This document shows, in pieces, positions 51,001 to 60,200 of a stretch of DNA of 64,000 nt. Position numbers and translations under genes: made by a program. The notes beneath the pieces were generated by a model. The model did no database searches. It was not told where the DNA came from and saw only the letters and a program-made list of their open reading frames with translations. Every line of letters begins with the position of its first letter. The first letter of the stretch is position 1. The DNA is from Lingula anatina (taxonomy: Eukaryota; Brachiopoda; Lingulata; Lingulida; Lingulidae): positions 551,860 through 615,859 of the forward strand of contig NW_019775502.1 in NCBI RefSeq assembly GCF_001039355.2, given 5' to 3'.

Positions 51001-54000
51001 AATTCCTATTCTTTTTACAGCATATATAATCCTTGCTTAATACAAACATCTTCATCTTCCTCCTCAGTTTCTTTGATAAGTCCTGCCTTTCCAAGTAGAA
51101 TCTTGGACTTCTTCACTTCCTGAAAATTGTGATTATTTTCCATAAAACGATCATGAACATCAGGTAACTTTTGCATGACAAAAAAAAAAAAAAAAAAAAA
51201 AAAACAACAACAACATTCACCTTACACAGAAATACAATTTCTCATATTTTAGTGTAAATAAGCCTGTGTAACCGTGTTTAAACTTTCTGACCAAAAACAT
51301 GGTCTATCTCAGTTACGGATAAACCAATAGTAGTCCACTAGAATATAACAATGTTCTTAAACAGTATCCAAGACTTTCTTGTTATAAAACAATATAAACA
51401 AACTCCCAACATGACAACTAGTGCAAATTAATTAAGGTTATAGAATATTTCCAAGGCAATAATACTATAAAACTACCTTCTCCTTTTTGCCGGATGTGGT
51501 GGACTTCTCCTCGCCAGGGTCTCTGTCTTCTGGGATTTCAAGGATGATATTTTCATCATTGGGGTCCAGTGTTAGCACCGATGGTTGAGGAATATGGTCC
51601 ATGGCCTGGAAAAGTCAAAAAGGAAAGAAAGAAATTAAGAACAAGACAGCACATGCTGTCAAATGGACAGACATAAGTGTGTCACACCTGTTTGAATAAC
51701 AGCAAAAATAGACAGGGGTAAATAGCCACACAATGAAAGAATGAATCACAGTAAAATATCTTTAATTAATTTTGTGCAAAAACTAGGAATCAAGTGCCTT
51801 GACCTGTATTACTGTAGCCTAGTGAAGGACTGCAGAAAGTTTTAATTTAAGCAGAAAGTTTTTATTTATCATTATGAGTGTGTTAAGAATAAAAATAAAA
51901 AGATATATCCAAACTTTGTCATGTATCAACAAAATAACCAATTAATATATTTCATTTTTATATAAAACATGCTTTTTGAGGCATAATCAAGTCACATACA
52001 CTACACATACATGCATATTTTGTTTTACTTGTTGCAAGAAAAACCAGTATACATTGTATTTACCTCAGCATCCCATATGACGTCTTTTTCCCAGTTGCCA
52101 TAGATGAGCTCTTCATTTTCAATGGGAAAGATGGAGTACCAAATCTTGCTACCGCTCTCACCATCAGCATCTGGAGAACAGCATCAAAACACAATGAAAA
52201 TTATCAAACACATGCAAAATACTTTTATATCTTTAGCTTACGACCAACCAGTCTACAAAACTGACCTTGCATACTTTTTGAATATCGGCGACTTAAGTAA
52301 TTAACTGAAATTCTAAAACACATCATTTTTTTCTAAATTTTTCTTTTTTCATGGTTTTTCATTTTGTAGATTTTTAAAACATTTTGTTGAAAATATATCA
52401 GTTCATGCTGTCTAAATTTATTGCATAATTATTGCATCTCAAAATACGCATGCATTGTAATATTTTGCTCCTTGAATTGTGAGGAGGGCAAAAAATCATA
52501 ATAACCTTCCATGTCCATGAAGCTCTTGGAAACATTCAAAGAAGTCCCCAGCTTGTAGCTTCCTCCTGGCAAGTTTTGTGGTGTCTTACCTGGAAGCATG
52601 AAGAATAAAATATATCAAGTGATCCTTGATTCAATTTTCCCATTTTATCACATTTTTAAATTGTTTTACTTAATTGTAGTTATAGTATATAATTTTTCAT
52701 TTTACTTCTTGTATAATTCAAAATTATTCAACTATTTATTAATTTGTTCACTCATTTACCTCTATTCAAAATTCTATGCCATAGTAATATCACCATTACT
52801 CAGAGACTATTCCCAGACCCTATCATACTAAAATGTGGATCGATCTATCTCTGAGGGGATTTTCCCTAAATTGCAATCAACTTAAGAGGCTTAGATGTCT
52901 GTCATGTCTACTACAGCTCTTAGGGGGTTATTAATAATTGTTTAGCAGTTTCAGTAGGCGTGTCAGACACCTAAGCCGCTTAAGCTGAAAGCAGTGAGAT
53001 GGATCAATCCTGTTAAAACGATCTAGATATTGGAACCCAGTCTTACTCTGGGCCAGAAACTGTGCCACAGTCCTATGAGCCGAGCTGGGGATCCATCCAG
53101 CCAGGGCAGACTTGTGTTTGTTGGACTGGACCACTTTCTGCCGGGCCTCTTCTCCATTCCAGATGATATCCTCCTCCCAGGGGAGCTGGGTTACCATGTG
53201 GAACGCCTCGTCAGGATATACTGGACCACTGATCTCTTCTTTGGCTTCGCTGTCTTCAGTTTTCTAATAATTATGATAATAGTAATAATATATTATTATT
53301 CGAGTTGCAGAAAAGAAGATATGTGTAGATGGTTGATACATCTAATCTTGATTCTTCATCTTCAGTTTTCTGAGAAACAAAAGGAGAAGATCACATTTTG
53401 CTATCTACTATGGTGTTTGGGATATATGTAAACAACTCATCATGATGGCTCAGCATTCTTATTTTTCTACCAGTAATCAGTTAAATTAAAAGCGAAGGAC
53501 AGACTGAGCAAATTTAAAGTTTCATCTTTCCTATCATAGTATCTACTGATAGATTTTTTTTATCTATCCAGTACTTAATTTTCCTGTTGTATTTTCCATA
53601 AAAGTGTCCCAAGGGAGAAAATACAAGTATCAAATAATAACAAAATTTCACATCCACAACTAGACAGTGCTGCAAGAGAGCAGACTTCCACAAAGAAAAA
53701 TGAAATTACTGAAATTCATTTAAAAATGGCTGGTTCAGTTAAAATTGGAATAACTTCTTTGCCTCCTAAAAAACTATCTATCCTAAAACTTTCACCTAAC
53801 TTTTGAGAACTTTTTCAGATATCTTAATAAACAGACAAACCAATGCCATTGAAAACATAATTTTTTTTACTGACGAAATTATTAACATCTTTATTTGTTG
53901 TCATTACCTCTTTCAGTTTCATTCCATAGTTAAATCCTTCCCCAGTTTCATCCAATCCAATCATGTCATACCAGTATGCTGCAGGACCGTAACGCCAGGC

Positions 54001-57000
54001 TGCCACACATGGTTTCTGGTCTCCCTGGTGTATGCCATCTTGATCAACAGTTGACTTCTTCGGTTCTAAATGCTTCAGCATCATCAACTTATAACATAAA
54101 AGAAAATATTTTTGATAGCCTCTTTAGATCAAATACACTTCACACATTCATACCTCTATGAAGGTTTATTATAATAAATCCAATAATTATAAATCCTAGC
54201 AACCAGAAATAACAAATATACCTGAAAAAATGTTTTGGTTTTTCATCAGTTTAGTAATTTTTTTTTCAGAAAACTATTAAATTTCTGTAAGAGGTACAAA
54301 CATTGCAAGATCTCAGTGAAATCAATTCAAACAAGTTGACTTTCAATATTGATATCTTTGGACATTTAATCTTTATATGTACATTAATCATATCTACAAA
54401 GGGTAAAAAAAATTTTCACCTATGAAGCATCAAAGGGTCTTTTTTTACCATTTTATAAAAGTCTGAAGAGACAATTATAATCCATATTTTAAGTATTTTC
54501 CTTAAAACCCACCTCGTCATCGGGCAACAGTTCATCTCTCCTTGCTGGCCTCCCAAGCTTCAGCTTCCACTCTCTTTCATCTCCACTGGCTTCCTTCTCA
54601 CCTTCATCTACACAAAATATGTATGTAAGTCATACATTTTAAAATTTGGTGAAATATAGCAGATTTTGCACTAGAGGTATGATGTTTATCCAGTCATCAG
54701 CTTATACATTTTAATATTATATCAATGAAAATACTCCCACACAGATTCATGATCACGTGCTCACCTTGCCCTTTTTCTTCTTTTTTCTTTTTCCTCCTAT
54801 AAATATGTGGCATGTATGTAGGTTTGAACAACCTGGAGAATCTAAGGGTCTAAAAATATAAAATGGATTTTTCATGGATTTTTTTATTGTCTCTTGCATA
54901 AAGATGATAAAATAAGTCAATTGTGTCTGCAAGTCAGTCATGTAATCAGGGCACTCGGAAGACTGAAAGATTGAAAGCAAGCACTGCAGAAACCTGTTGG
55001 CTGCTAATGAATGCTAATACATCAAGTAAATATAGCTCAGGATTTACATCAAATTTAGAACTTTAATTGCACTTCTGCTATTATAATTACAAATATGCAG
55101 CTTTTTCTTACTGCAAAAGTATTTCATATTAAAGCAAAATGTAAGTTAATTTTAAACAAATACTATGTGATAAAATGGCAAACAGGGAGCATGCACTTTC
55201 TAATTCTTTTGCAAAATGAAAACAACTTTTAAGGCAAAAAGAGTAAACTACAACACCAACTGTGAACATTATCTAGTATTTTCATCACATATTACCTGAC
55301 ATGCACACATATCACATAAAAGGTTTAATGCCATCAAATTTCATTCATAGTACTTACCTGTCCATGTCGAAACTCGGGGAATAAATCTGTGACTTTCACA
55401 TGAGCTAGCTCTGGGGGTAACATGGATGCCAGTGGGGTGTTTAATTTCCTCTGATCTAAGGCATGCTGAAAAGACGCCATATCACCTTCACCACCAGTTG
55501 CTCCTCCATCAACCTGCTCCTCTTCTGATTGGCCAGATCGGCCCCTGGGAGAACTATGGGATCCCCCATTTGGAATCCAAGATGGTGGAAGCATGGCTGT
55601 ATGGTCTCTCTGGCTATCCTCTTCCTCATCTGCATCATAATCATCACCCTCTGGGATGACAAGTTAAATTATAATAACATTACTAAGTAGTTAAAAAATT
55701 AATAACTTTTTCATATAACATTCTTAAGGTCAATGACAAAATACTAAGATAAAACAAGATCATGGCCACACATATATTTATTTATATTATATATATATAT
55801 ATATACGGACACAGGAAGGAATATTTACGGACACAGGAAGGAATACTTTTAAAATATTTTCTTTTAAAGCTTCCATAAAGATATCACTCCATCATTGTCA
55901 TCATTATTATAATGAAAAACAGAAAATGCTAATCTATCATTGCCTTTGTTTCTACTGAAGCCATCTTTGCATTGTTTTTTTTTTTTTTTGTCATTGAGAA
56001 CTCACCAGTGGTGGGACCACTGAGGTTTCCCATGGCAACCCGTATTCTCTCTTCCTCCTCCGCTACTTCATTGATATCAGAAAAATCTTCTGCAGTGTCT
56101 GATTTCTTATCAAAGTCTGGAAGCAGAACAAACCTTGGTTTTTTCATCATCAGCCCTTGTCCTTGTTATCACGACACCATGTCATGATTTAAAAATAGTA
56201 TTAATACTTTATTTTTATACTTGTTTCAAAAAGTCATAATCAGAATTAATGGAATGAATGATTAATGGAATTATCTTCATTTTGATATTTGTGGCATTGC
56301 TGTCTTTAGAAATTTTCAAAGACAAGGAAGAAAGATCAATAGAAACATTGTACAAAATCAAATGATATGATTTATTTGTTCACTTTAGCCTCACTTCATT
56401 TTTTTAAATAAACTCTTTTCTACACTTGATAGAGAACAGCTTTAGAAAGCAAATACAAATTTAACAAACCATCATCATCATTGCTGGCTGCCAGGGTATC
56501 CCCTCCACCACCACCGTCGCCATCATCTGTGATCTCCCGGACCAGGGTCCCTATACTGGTCAGATGACTCAGCTGACCAAGATGTCTCTTAGACTCCTGT
56601 GGATAAATCATGATACATAATGAAAATGGACTAGGTTTTGTTGTTACAGAAATAAATAAATTGAAGTAAATATGCACTGTAAAAAGTGTAAAATATTGAA
56701 AAATATCAATTTCCATTTTTTGTATTTTAGAATCTTGTTCACTTTTTCTCTCTCTCTCTCTCTTTCAGTGTTTTTCTTTATTTTCTCTTATTTCATTAAT
56801 TTTAATTAATAAATTTATTTATTTTTCCTTTAATTCCATCTTTTTTAGATTATCTATCCAGAAGGCACATACCTCATCCAGTACATCGTCCTGTAATTCA
56901 CCATATTTATTGATGTTTCCAAATAAGAACCCAGTCAAGGCAGCTGCCCCAGCATTCCCAGACTGATCAGCACTGTCATTCTCATCATGATCTCCGTGGT

Positions 57001-57082
57001 AATGGTCGTCATGGTCTCCATGGTAATGGTCATCAAGATCGCCATGGTAATGATCATCGTGATCGTCGTGGTCACTGTCCAT
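28268..57082 (-). CDS. TAF1: TAF1, largest subunit of TFIID (40 coding exons, 1931 aa)
   Basis: Scaffold of the general transcription factor TFIID. It contacts TBP and core promoter DNA, and its double bromodomain reads acetylated histone H4; a histone acetyltransferase role has been reported for the central region. The 40 exons read here sum to 5796 bases, a multiple of three, with every junction in phase; human TAF1 is about 1,890 residues. Domain order: acidic N-terminal TAND-like part, central DUF3591 region (about 600-1000), zinc knuckle (about 1294-1315), bromodomain 1 (about 1440-1540), bromodomain 2 (about 1584-1665) and acidic tail. The ATG at 57080-57082 is preceded by an in-frame TAA. 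Exon coordinates are in the four block entries. A whole other gene (43445-47364, plus strand) sits in intron 41472-50695. Confidence 0.95.
32499..35561 (-). other. TAF1: TAF1 basic region and zinc-knuckle block, exons 25-30
   Basis: Exons: 35397-35561, 34879-35015, 34442-34616, 33659-33951, 33219-33327, 32499-32597. They encode a long Lys/Glu-rich helix, [19 protein letters not shown], the zinc knuckle C-x2-C-x4-H-x6-C ([19 protein letters not shown]), a Gly-rich linker of about 30 residues (longer than in human), [23 protein letters not shown] and HCDYLS joined to [17 protein letters not shown]. The end of exon 33219-33327 and its splice donor are the source of a nine-copy tandem array (see 32858-33245). 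Confidence 0.9.
32858..33245 (-). repeat. 44-bp tandem array built from a TAF1 exon end plus its splice donor, 9 copies
   Basis: GAGATAGTCACAATG (plus strand) occurs at 32871, 32915, 32959, 33003, 33047, 33091, 33134, 33178 and 33222: spacing 44, with 43 once. The last copy is the real end of TAF1 exon 33219-33327 (…HCDYLS). On the minus strand each unit is 28 bases of exon end followed by 16 bases of intron start. Six copies keep a perfect GTGAGT donor; copies at 32959 and 33003 read GTGGGT and the one at 33134 has lost a base. Confidence 0.95.
36094..41471 (-). other. TAF1: TAF1 central DUF3591 block, exons 14-24
   Basis: Exons: 41298-41471, 40550-40723, 40056-40246, 39188-39302, 38861-39002, 38508-38638, 37991-38071, 37508-37654, 37054-37173, 36394-36569, 36094-36217. 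They encode the most conserved part of TAF1, including [122 protein letters not shown] and [19 protein letters not shown]. This region binds TAF7 and contains the winged-helix/DNA-contacting part. Confidence 0.93.
40874..41088. mobile_element. GACTGGG-family MITE, copy 2
   Basis: In a TAF1 intron. It has inverted ends GGCTCTATTCCCATAG / CTATGGAAATGGGGTGA, subterminal TTAGATCGATC and AGGTCGATCTAA, and a central GGGGTAATTAAC motif shared with copies at 10868, 42356 and 52799. The target duplication is unclear. Confidence 0.65.
42120..42600. repeat. Copy of the NEK1-intron repeat flank, split by a MITE
   Basis: TTTATGTGTGCTTGAATTGA, GAGGAGTCT-TGAGGCTA and the AAGTACAAATTA and CATGTATGGTAAATCA segments match the region at about 8430-9055. 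The match resumes after the inserted MITE (AAGATATAATT at 42572), which gives a clear empty-site comparison for that MITE. Confidence 0.7.
42356..42570. mobile_element. GACTGGG-family MITE, copy 3 (best-defined ends, 215 bp)
   Basis: Ends GACTGGGTTCCCACAGAT and ATCTGTGGGAATAGTCTC, flanked by TAA on both sides (42353-42355 and 42571-42573). The related sequence at about 9025-9040 shows the uninserted site (TTTAAGATATAA), supporting a 3-bp TAA target duplication and PIF/Harbinger-like origin. The centre contains GTTAATTACCCCC and CAGCAATCTAG. Confidence 0.75.
43262..43393. promoter_or_regulatory. GC-rich island with hairpin upstream of the HEPN-NB-ARC-TPR gene
   Basis: In otherwise AT-rich DNA this stretch is strongly GC-rich (GCCGTCCGGCGGAGCCGGCG) and includes a near-perfect 12-bp stem, GTACCGCCAGCG / CGCTGGTGGTAC, with loop CTAA at 43363-43390. 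It lies between the single N at 43240 and the gene at 43445. A TTTTTCCAG acceptor-like signal at 43423-43431 suggests a non-coding 5' exon further upstream. Promoter function is only inferred. Confidence 0.4.
43445..47364 (+). CDS. HEPN(DZIP3-type)-NB-ARC-TPR protein (NLR-like STAND ATPase), 1157 aa, nested in a TAF1 intron
   Basis: Two exons, 43445-44009 and 44456-47364, joined in phase (G|AA makes Glu189). ATG has A at -3 and G at +4. Residues about 10-175 match the DZIP3-like HEPN domain, including [16 protein letters not shown] and the HEPN R-x4-H motif R139-NKFS-H144. NB-ARC follows: P-loop GMGGIGKT (231-238), Walker B TLLILDN (301-307), TSR (338-340) and a GLPLA-like [10 protein letters not shown] (391-400), then a winged-helix-type part. 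Thirteen 42-residue kinesin-light-chain-type TPRs (about 627-1157) share [22 protein letters not shown]. By family logic TPRs sense a ligand, NB-ARC oligomerises and HEPN is the effector, possibly an RNase: a cytosolic immune sensor (inference). It is not kinesin light chain, which lacks NB-ARC. Confidence 0.92.
46783..47283 (+). repeat. Duplicated two-TPR unit (252 bp twice)
   Basis: TPRs 9-10 and 11-12 of the NB-ARC-TPR gene are a tandem copy: both carry [17 protein letters not shown] followed by [20 protein letters not shown], with very few nucleotide differences, far fewer than among the other repeats. This marks a recent in-frame expansion of the sensor array. Confidence 0.85.
47365..47580 (+). 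pseudogene. Decayed TPR units beyond the stop codon
   Basis: Right after the TAA, bases near 47380-47425 still resemble a TPR unit (GTCTAGGATCTAAACATCC, then GATAAGGCTACC and TACAACAATAT) but with in-frame stops. Another remnant (GTTGGCTGTGTACTGCAAGC) lies near 47550. The ancestral array was therefore longer by at least two repeats. A possible poly(A) signal AATAAA is at 47439-47444, inside this remnant. Confidence 0.75.
47975..48290. repeat. Degenerate ~35-bp minisatellite interrupted by an 80-bp (TA)n run
   Basis: Variants of TAGTCCTAACTTCTCCAAGAAT recur through the segment; a nearly pure TA run fills 48009-48088. It lies in the large TAF1 intron after the nested gene. No coding signal. 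Confidence 0.6.
48290..50695. other. Rest of the large TAF1 intron, no gene seen
   Basis: AT-rich sequence with short open frames lacking recognisable domains and no splice-consistent exon series. It contains the repeat at 48840-49000; nothing else stands out. Confidence 0.6.
48840..49000. repeat. Poly-G/GGCTACAGGCCTGA repeat
   Basis: T and G homopolymers, then CCACACTTTTTGCCAGGA-type sequence, a CAGAAAAAGACCCCCTCCC segment and CTGGCTACAGGCCTGATC. The same word order (G-run, AACCACACTTTTAG, AGAAAAAAAAAGACCCCCCTCC, CCAGCCAGTACCCC, AAGGCTTGAT) is seen at 59840-60015, and an inverted end GGCCCGTAGCCAG at 22486. This is an unclassified dispersed element. Confidence 0.55.
51181..51204. repeat. 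Poly-A run
   Basis: A 24-base A homopolymer followed by ACAACAACAAC in a TAF1 intron; probably a simple repeat or a retroposon tail without a recognisable body. Confidence 0.8.
52799..53042 (-). mobile_element. GACTGGG-family MITE, copy 4, inserted at a TAF1 splice donor
   Basis: Left end AGAGACTATTCCCAGA, right end GGAACCCAGTC; subterminal GGATCGATC and CGATCTAG, central GGGGGTTATTAATAATTG. TTACTC flanks both sides (52796-52801 and 53043-53048), containing the TTA/TAA target seen at copy 3. On the minus strand the right-hand copy reads GAGTAA and supplies the first four intron bases of the donor of exon 53047-53263; the MITE end supplies the next two (GA). Confidence 0.8.
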
Positions 57083-57112
57083 GTTGTCCAGTCCTTATTT
57101 GTGACTGGATCT

Positions 57113-58457
57113 AGAAATATATACAATATATGGAGAATGGTAATACATTTCGATGATATATATAAGAGATATACATGAATGCACAGAGCATATCCCAACA
57201 TCACCACCAATGCACTAAAGCACTACAAAGAAAACTGTCCATTAAGAAGACCTGAGAAGCTGGCCCCAGTTTCACAAACAAACTTTAAGGGGTCTATCTA
57301 ACACTTCAGGTACAGTTCTCTAATAGGGACTGCACCTTTGTCAGCCTCCTTCCCAGCTGGTGGTGATCACTTATCAACGTTTTCAAAAATGGCCACAGAA
57401 TTTCCTGACCTCCAACAGACTCTTCATTCGAAATTACTGTCTCTTTTCAGGGAGGCATAATGTCACTGCAATCTGATCACCTCTACCAGTTGTTCTTCCA
57501 TAAGACAAAAAGACTGTAATCCACTCCTCTGCCCAAAAACGTTACTAGGAATTACTATTCTTCCGTTGCCAAAGTCATCCACAAACTGACTTTTGTTTCA
57601 TATCTCGACTTCTTTTCTCATTGTTCCATGTTGTCAACAAAGTAACATGCATTTTCATTTGTTCCATCAGGTACGTACACAGCTTATTGTTTCTGGCATG
57701 GATCTGGATCACAACAGTTCAATGACATCTCCTGCTTCCTTATACTTTTGTGCGTTAGCACCCAGTACATATCAGAGTCGTCAATAGGAGTGCTAAAGCA
57801 TGAATTTTCGTGCTAGGTTGCACCAACAAGCTCAGTTCCAGTATTTACCCACTACTCAGATTCTATCTCCAAGATACTGCTTGGTTTGTGGGAGATGCAG
57901 AAGAATGGTCAGGCAAACTGGAAGCAACAGACTGTGAGGGTATGTAATTTTAATCAGTGTCCACAAAAACCATTGAAATTGTGCTGCTGCATCCTTTTTT
58001 ACTTCTCAATGTCACAAAGTAATCTGGCCAGAATTCATGTTCTGCTTCTGGTTTGCCAGAGCTTATCCATATAATCACCATGCAGCTTTGAGGCTGGCAC
58101 ACCACTCTGTGATACTCAACGATCTGCAGTCCGTCGGTGTTTAGAATGCCCGCATGTATCGTCAACACTGACAGCGGGCCGCTGACAGCACCTCTCGTCA
58201 ATTTTTGACAATTAAACAAATTGCTTTTGCATGCATCCCACCCCCACTTCCAGCTGGTACCAGCCATTGAATTTCAATGTTTACTCAGTAATATAACTTG
58301 TGAAGCGCCTTTGATCAATGCTTCTACTTATTCAATTTTTATTTTGAAAAGATTTTATTTAAAAATAGTTAAGTCTTAAGAAATTCTCTCAGTTTTCACA
58401 GCAAACTGCAGGTTTTCAAGAGTCAAATACAAAAAGCATATATGTATTTATTCTTAC
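57113..58457 (-). other. First intron of TAF1, with a higher-GC block of unknown origin
   Basis: From about 57240 to 58270 the base composition is richer in C/G than neighbouring introns and open frames are longer (105 codons on the minus strand at 57950-58267), but all frames are broken and I recognise no domain. It could be a decayed transposon coding region. No functional gene is supported. Confidence 0.4.
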
Positions 58458-58763
58458 CGTCATATACTTCATCGGTGCATGGCTTTTGGGATTGATGGAA
58501 TTGATACTGGGCAGACTGACTGAAAGTATACAAAGGTATACTTGCGAGCACACTGAAATTTACAATAATTGTTTCAACCGGAAGTGTGTTATTTCACTCC
58601 GCAACAAATATCATTCCGCACAGAATTTGGATCCTCGATTTGTTTATATTGTTTTAACTCTAATTATTGATCAACTTCTCATTTAATAGACTTAGATAAA
58701 ATAAAAAAAATTAATATAATTATCAAGTACTTTTATAAACTTCCCGCAAGGCAGAAAGCGGTT
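58458..58763. promoter_or_regulatory. Shared divergent promoter of TAF1 (left) and NUDT15 (right)
   Basis: On the minus strand a GTAAGA donor at 58452-58457 marks the end of a non-coding TAF1 first exon, which contains short upstream ATGs. NUDT15 starts at 58764. A perfect ETS/GABP-type site ACCGGAAGTG lies at 58577-58586; such sites are typical of divergent housekeeping promoters. No TATA box is evident. Transcription starts cannot be placed from sequence. Confidence 0.65.
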
Positions 58764-60200
58764 ATGGCCGATGCTGAACATGAGAACGGTTTTGATGTGG
58801 AGCTGAGGCCAAAAGTTGGAGTTGGTGTGTTTATAATAAGCCCAGACCATCCAAATTGTGTATTAATCGGTTTGAGAAATGGTTCAAGAACGGGAAAGTT
58901 GTACGGGTTGCCTGGTGGACATTTAGAATTCGGGTAAGGAAACAAGGGATCTAAGACTGTACATAGTCCGAGCCTTTGCTGTTTTGTGTTGCCCCCCCCC
59001 CCCCCTCCACCCCTGCCACTCACTGCTGGCACGGTTGAATATCTCCTTGATCACCTTGTTGTAAATTACAAATTAAAAATACCTTATTTGACGCATCTTG
59101 TATTTATTTATTTATTATTATAATTTTTTTTTGGAGAGGTAATTTCCGCTCTTTTTTCAGTGACATACATGTAGATAGTTACCGACGTCTTTGATGATCC
59201 ACCAATTTGAAAATAAATTAGTTCAATTTAATAATATTTTTTTCACTTTATTTTTTTTCATGTGTTTATTTATTGTCCTTAACTTGATCATCTTCTGTGC
59301 ATTGGAGGTTATTTTCTGTTTTTATTTTTCTTTCTTTCTTTCTTTCTTCATAATTACTAAAATTCTGTTTTCTTCAGAGAAGAATGGAATGAATGTGCCG
59401 TGAGAGAAGTCCAAGAAGAAACTGGACTGAGACTGACCAGAGTGGACTTTGCCACTGTGGTCAATGTGGTGTGGAGGGAACACAATCTCCATTACGTTGA
59501 CATAATGATGCTAGGAGTAGTTAACAGAGGATGTGAACCACAAAATTTGGAACCTGATAAATGTGAAGGTGAAAATGGGTTTTGCTGATATTTCTTTTAA
59601 CTTGGACAAATTTATAATTAACTTAACAACAATAATACTCTTGATTTTTTTCTTAATTTTTGGCATTGTACAGACATTCAATGGGTAGCAAGGCCAATGA
59701 ACTATGTGCAAGTGTGATATAGTAATTAAGCCCTTAAAAATTGATTTTTTTACCTTTGCAGGAGGGGTTAATGTATTTTATGATTATATAGTGTCCATAT
59801 ATTGTTCTTTCTTATTGTTATTATTGTAAGTCTTACATGGGGGGGGGGGGGGGTTCAGAAGAACCACACTTTTAGTTGGATATGAAATTTAAACTGGGTT
59901 CTGTATGCTTGCTTTTTCTCAGGGGAATAATTTAAAGGTCCAATTTTAGAAAAAAAAAGACCCCCCTCCAGCCAGTACCCCTTTCCCCCTTGAAATCATT
60001 GTCTAAAGGCTTGATATTATATTGATGCTTCATGCAATCGTTTATATCATGTATGTTTAACCTATTTGTTTTGATTTTCAGGTTGGCAATGGTGTGACTG
60101 GGACAATTTCCCAGCCCCAGGAGAACTATTTCTTCCTCTGAAACTTGTCAGGGAGCAAGGATTTAATCCCTTCAGGACTAAAAGCACAGATGAATTATAA
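58764..60200 (+). CDS. NUDT15: NUDT15-type Nudix hydrolase (3 exons, 159 aa)
   Basis: A cytosolic nucleotide diphosphatase that hydrolyses (oxidised or modified) purine nucleoside triphosphates to monophosphates; human NUDT15 also inactivates thioguanine nucleotides. Exons 58764-58933, 59378-59568 and 60082-60200 join in phase to 480 bases including the stop. The Nudix box G-x5-E-x7-REVQEETGL is perfect (G52 to L74), split by the first intron just before E58. Further signatures are [44 protein letters not shown] and LFLPL. Length is close to the human protein (164). A poly(A) signal AATAAA follows at 60330-60335. Confidence 0.95.
58995..59006. repeat. Poly-C run in the first NUDT15 intron
   Basis: About 13 C in a row, with further C-rich bases after it; a simple sequence feature that may cause sequencing errors. 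Confidence 0.8.
59840..60015. repeat. Second copy of the poly-G/GGCTACAGGCC-type repeat
   Basis: In the second NUDT15 intron: a G run followed by AACCACACTTTTAG, then GACCCCCCTCCAGCCAGTAC and AAGGCTTGAT, in the same order as at 48840-49000. Confidence 0.55.

Larger units (their letters stand above)
50696..57082 (-). other. TAF1: TAF1 N-terminal block, exons 1-13
   Basis: Exons (minus strand order): 56873-57082, 56470-56596, 56006-56116, 55358-55650, 54765-54849, 54513-54607, 53908-54087, 53047-53263, 52506-52589, 52064-52170, 51477-51605, 51048-51119, 50696-50812. They encode the TBP-binding TAND-like start with [90 protein letters not shown] and [16 protein letters not shown], all with clear human counterparts. 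Oddity: the first exon encodes three DDHYHGD repeats (21-bp units), making a His/Asp-rich head not known to me in vertebrate TAF1. Confidence 0.9.

Noticed and set aside
57950-58267. 105-codon minus-strand open frame in TAF1 intron 1
   Set aside because: No domain recognised, and the neighbouring frames are broken; not supported as a gene.
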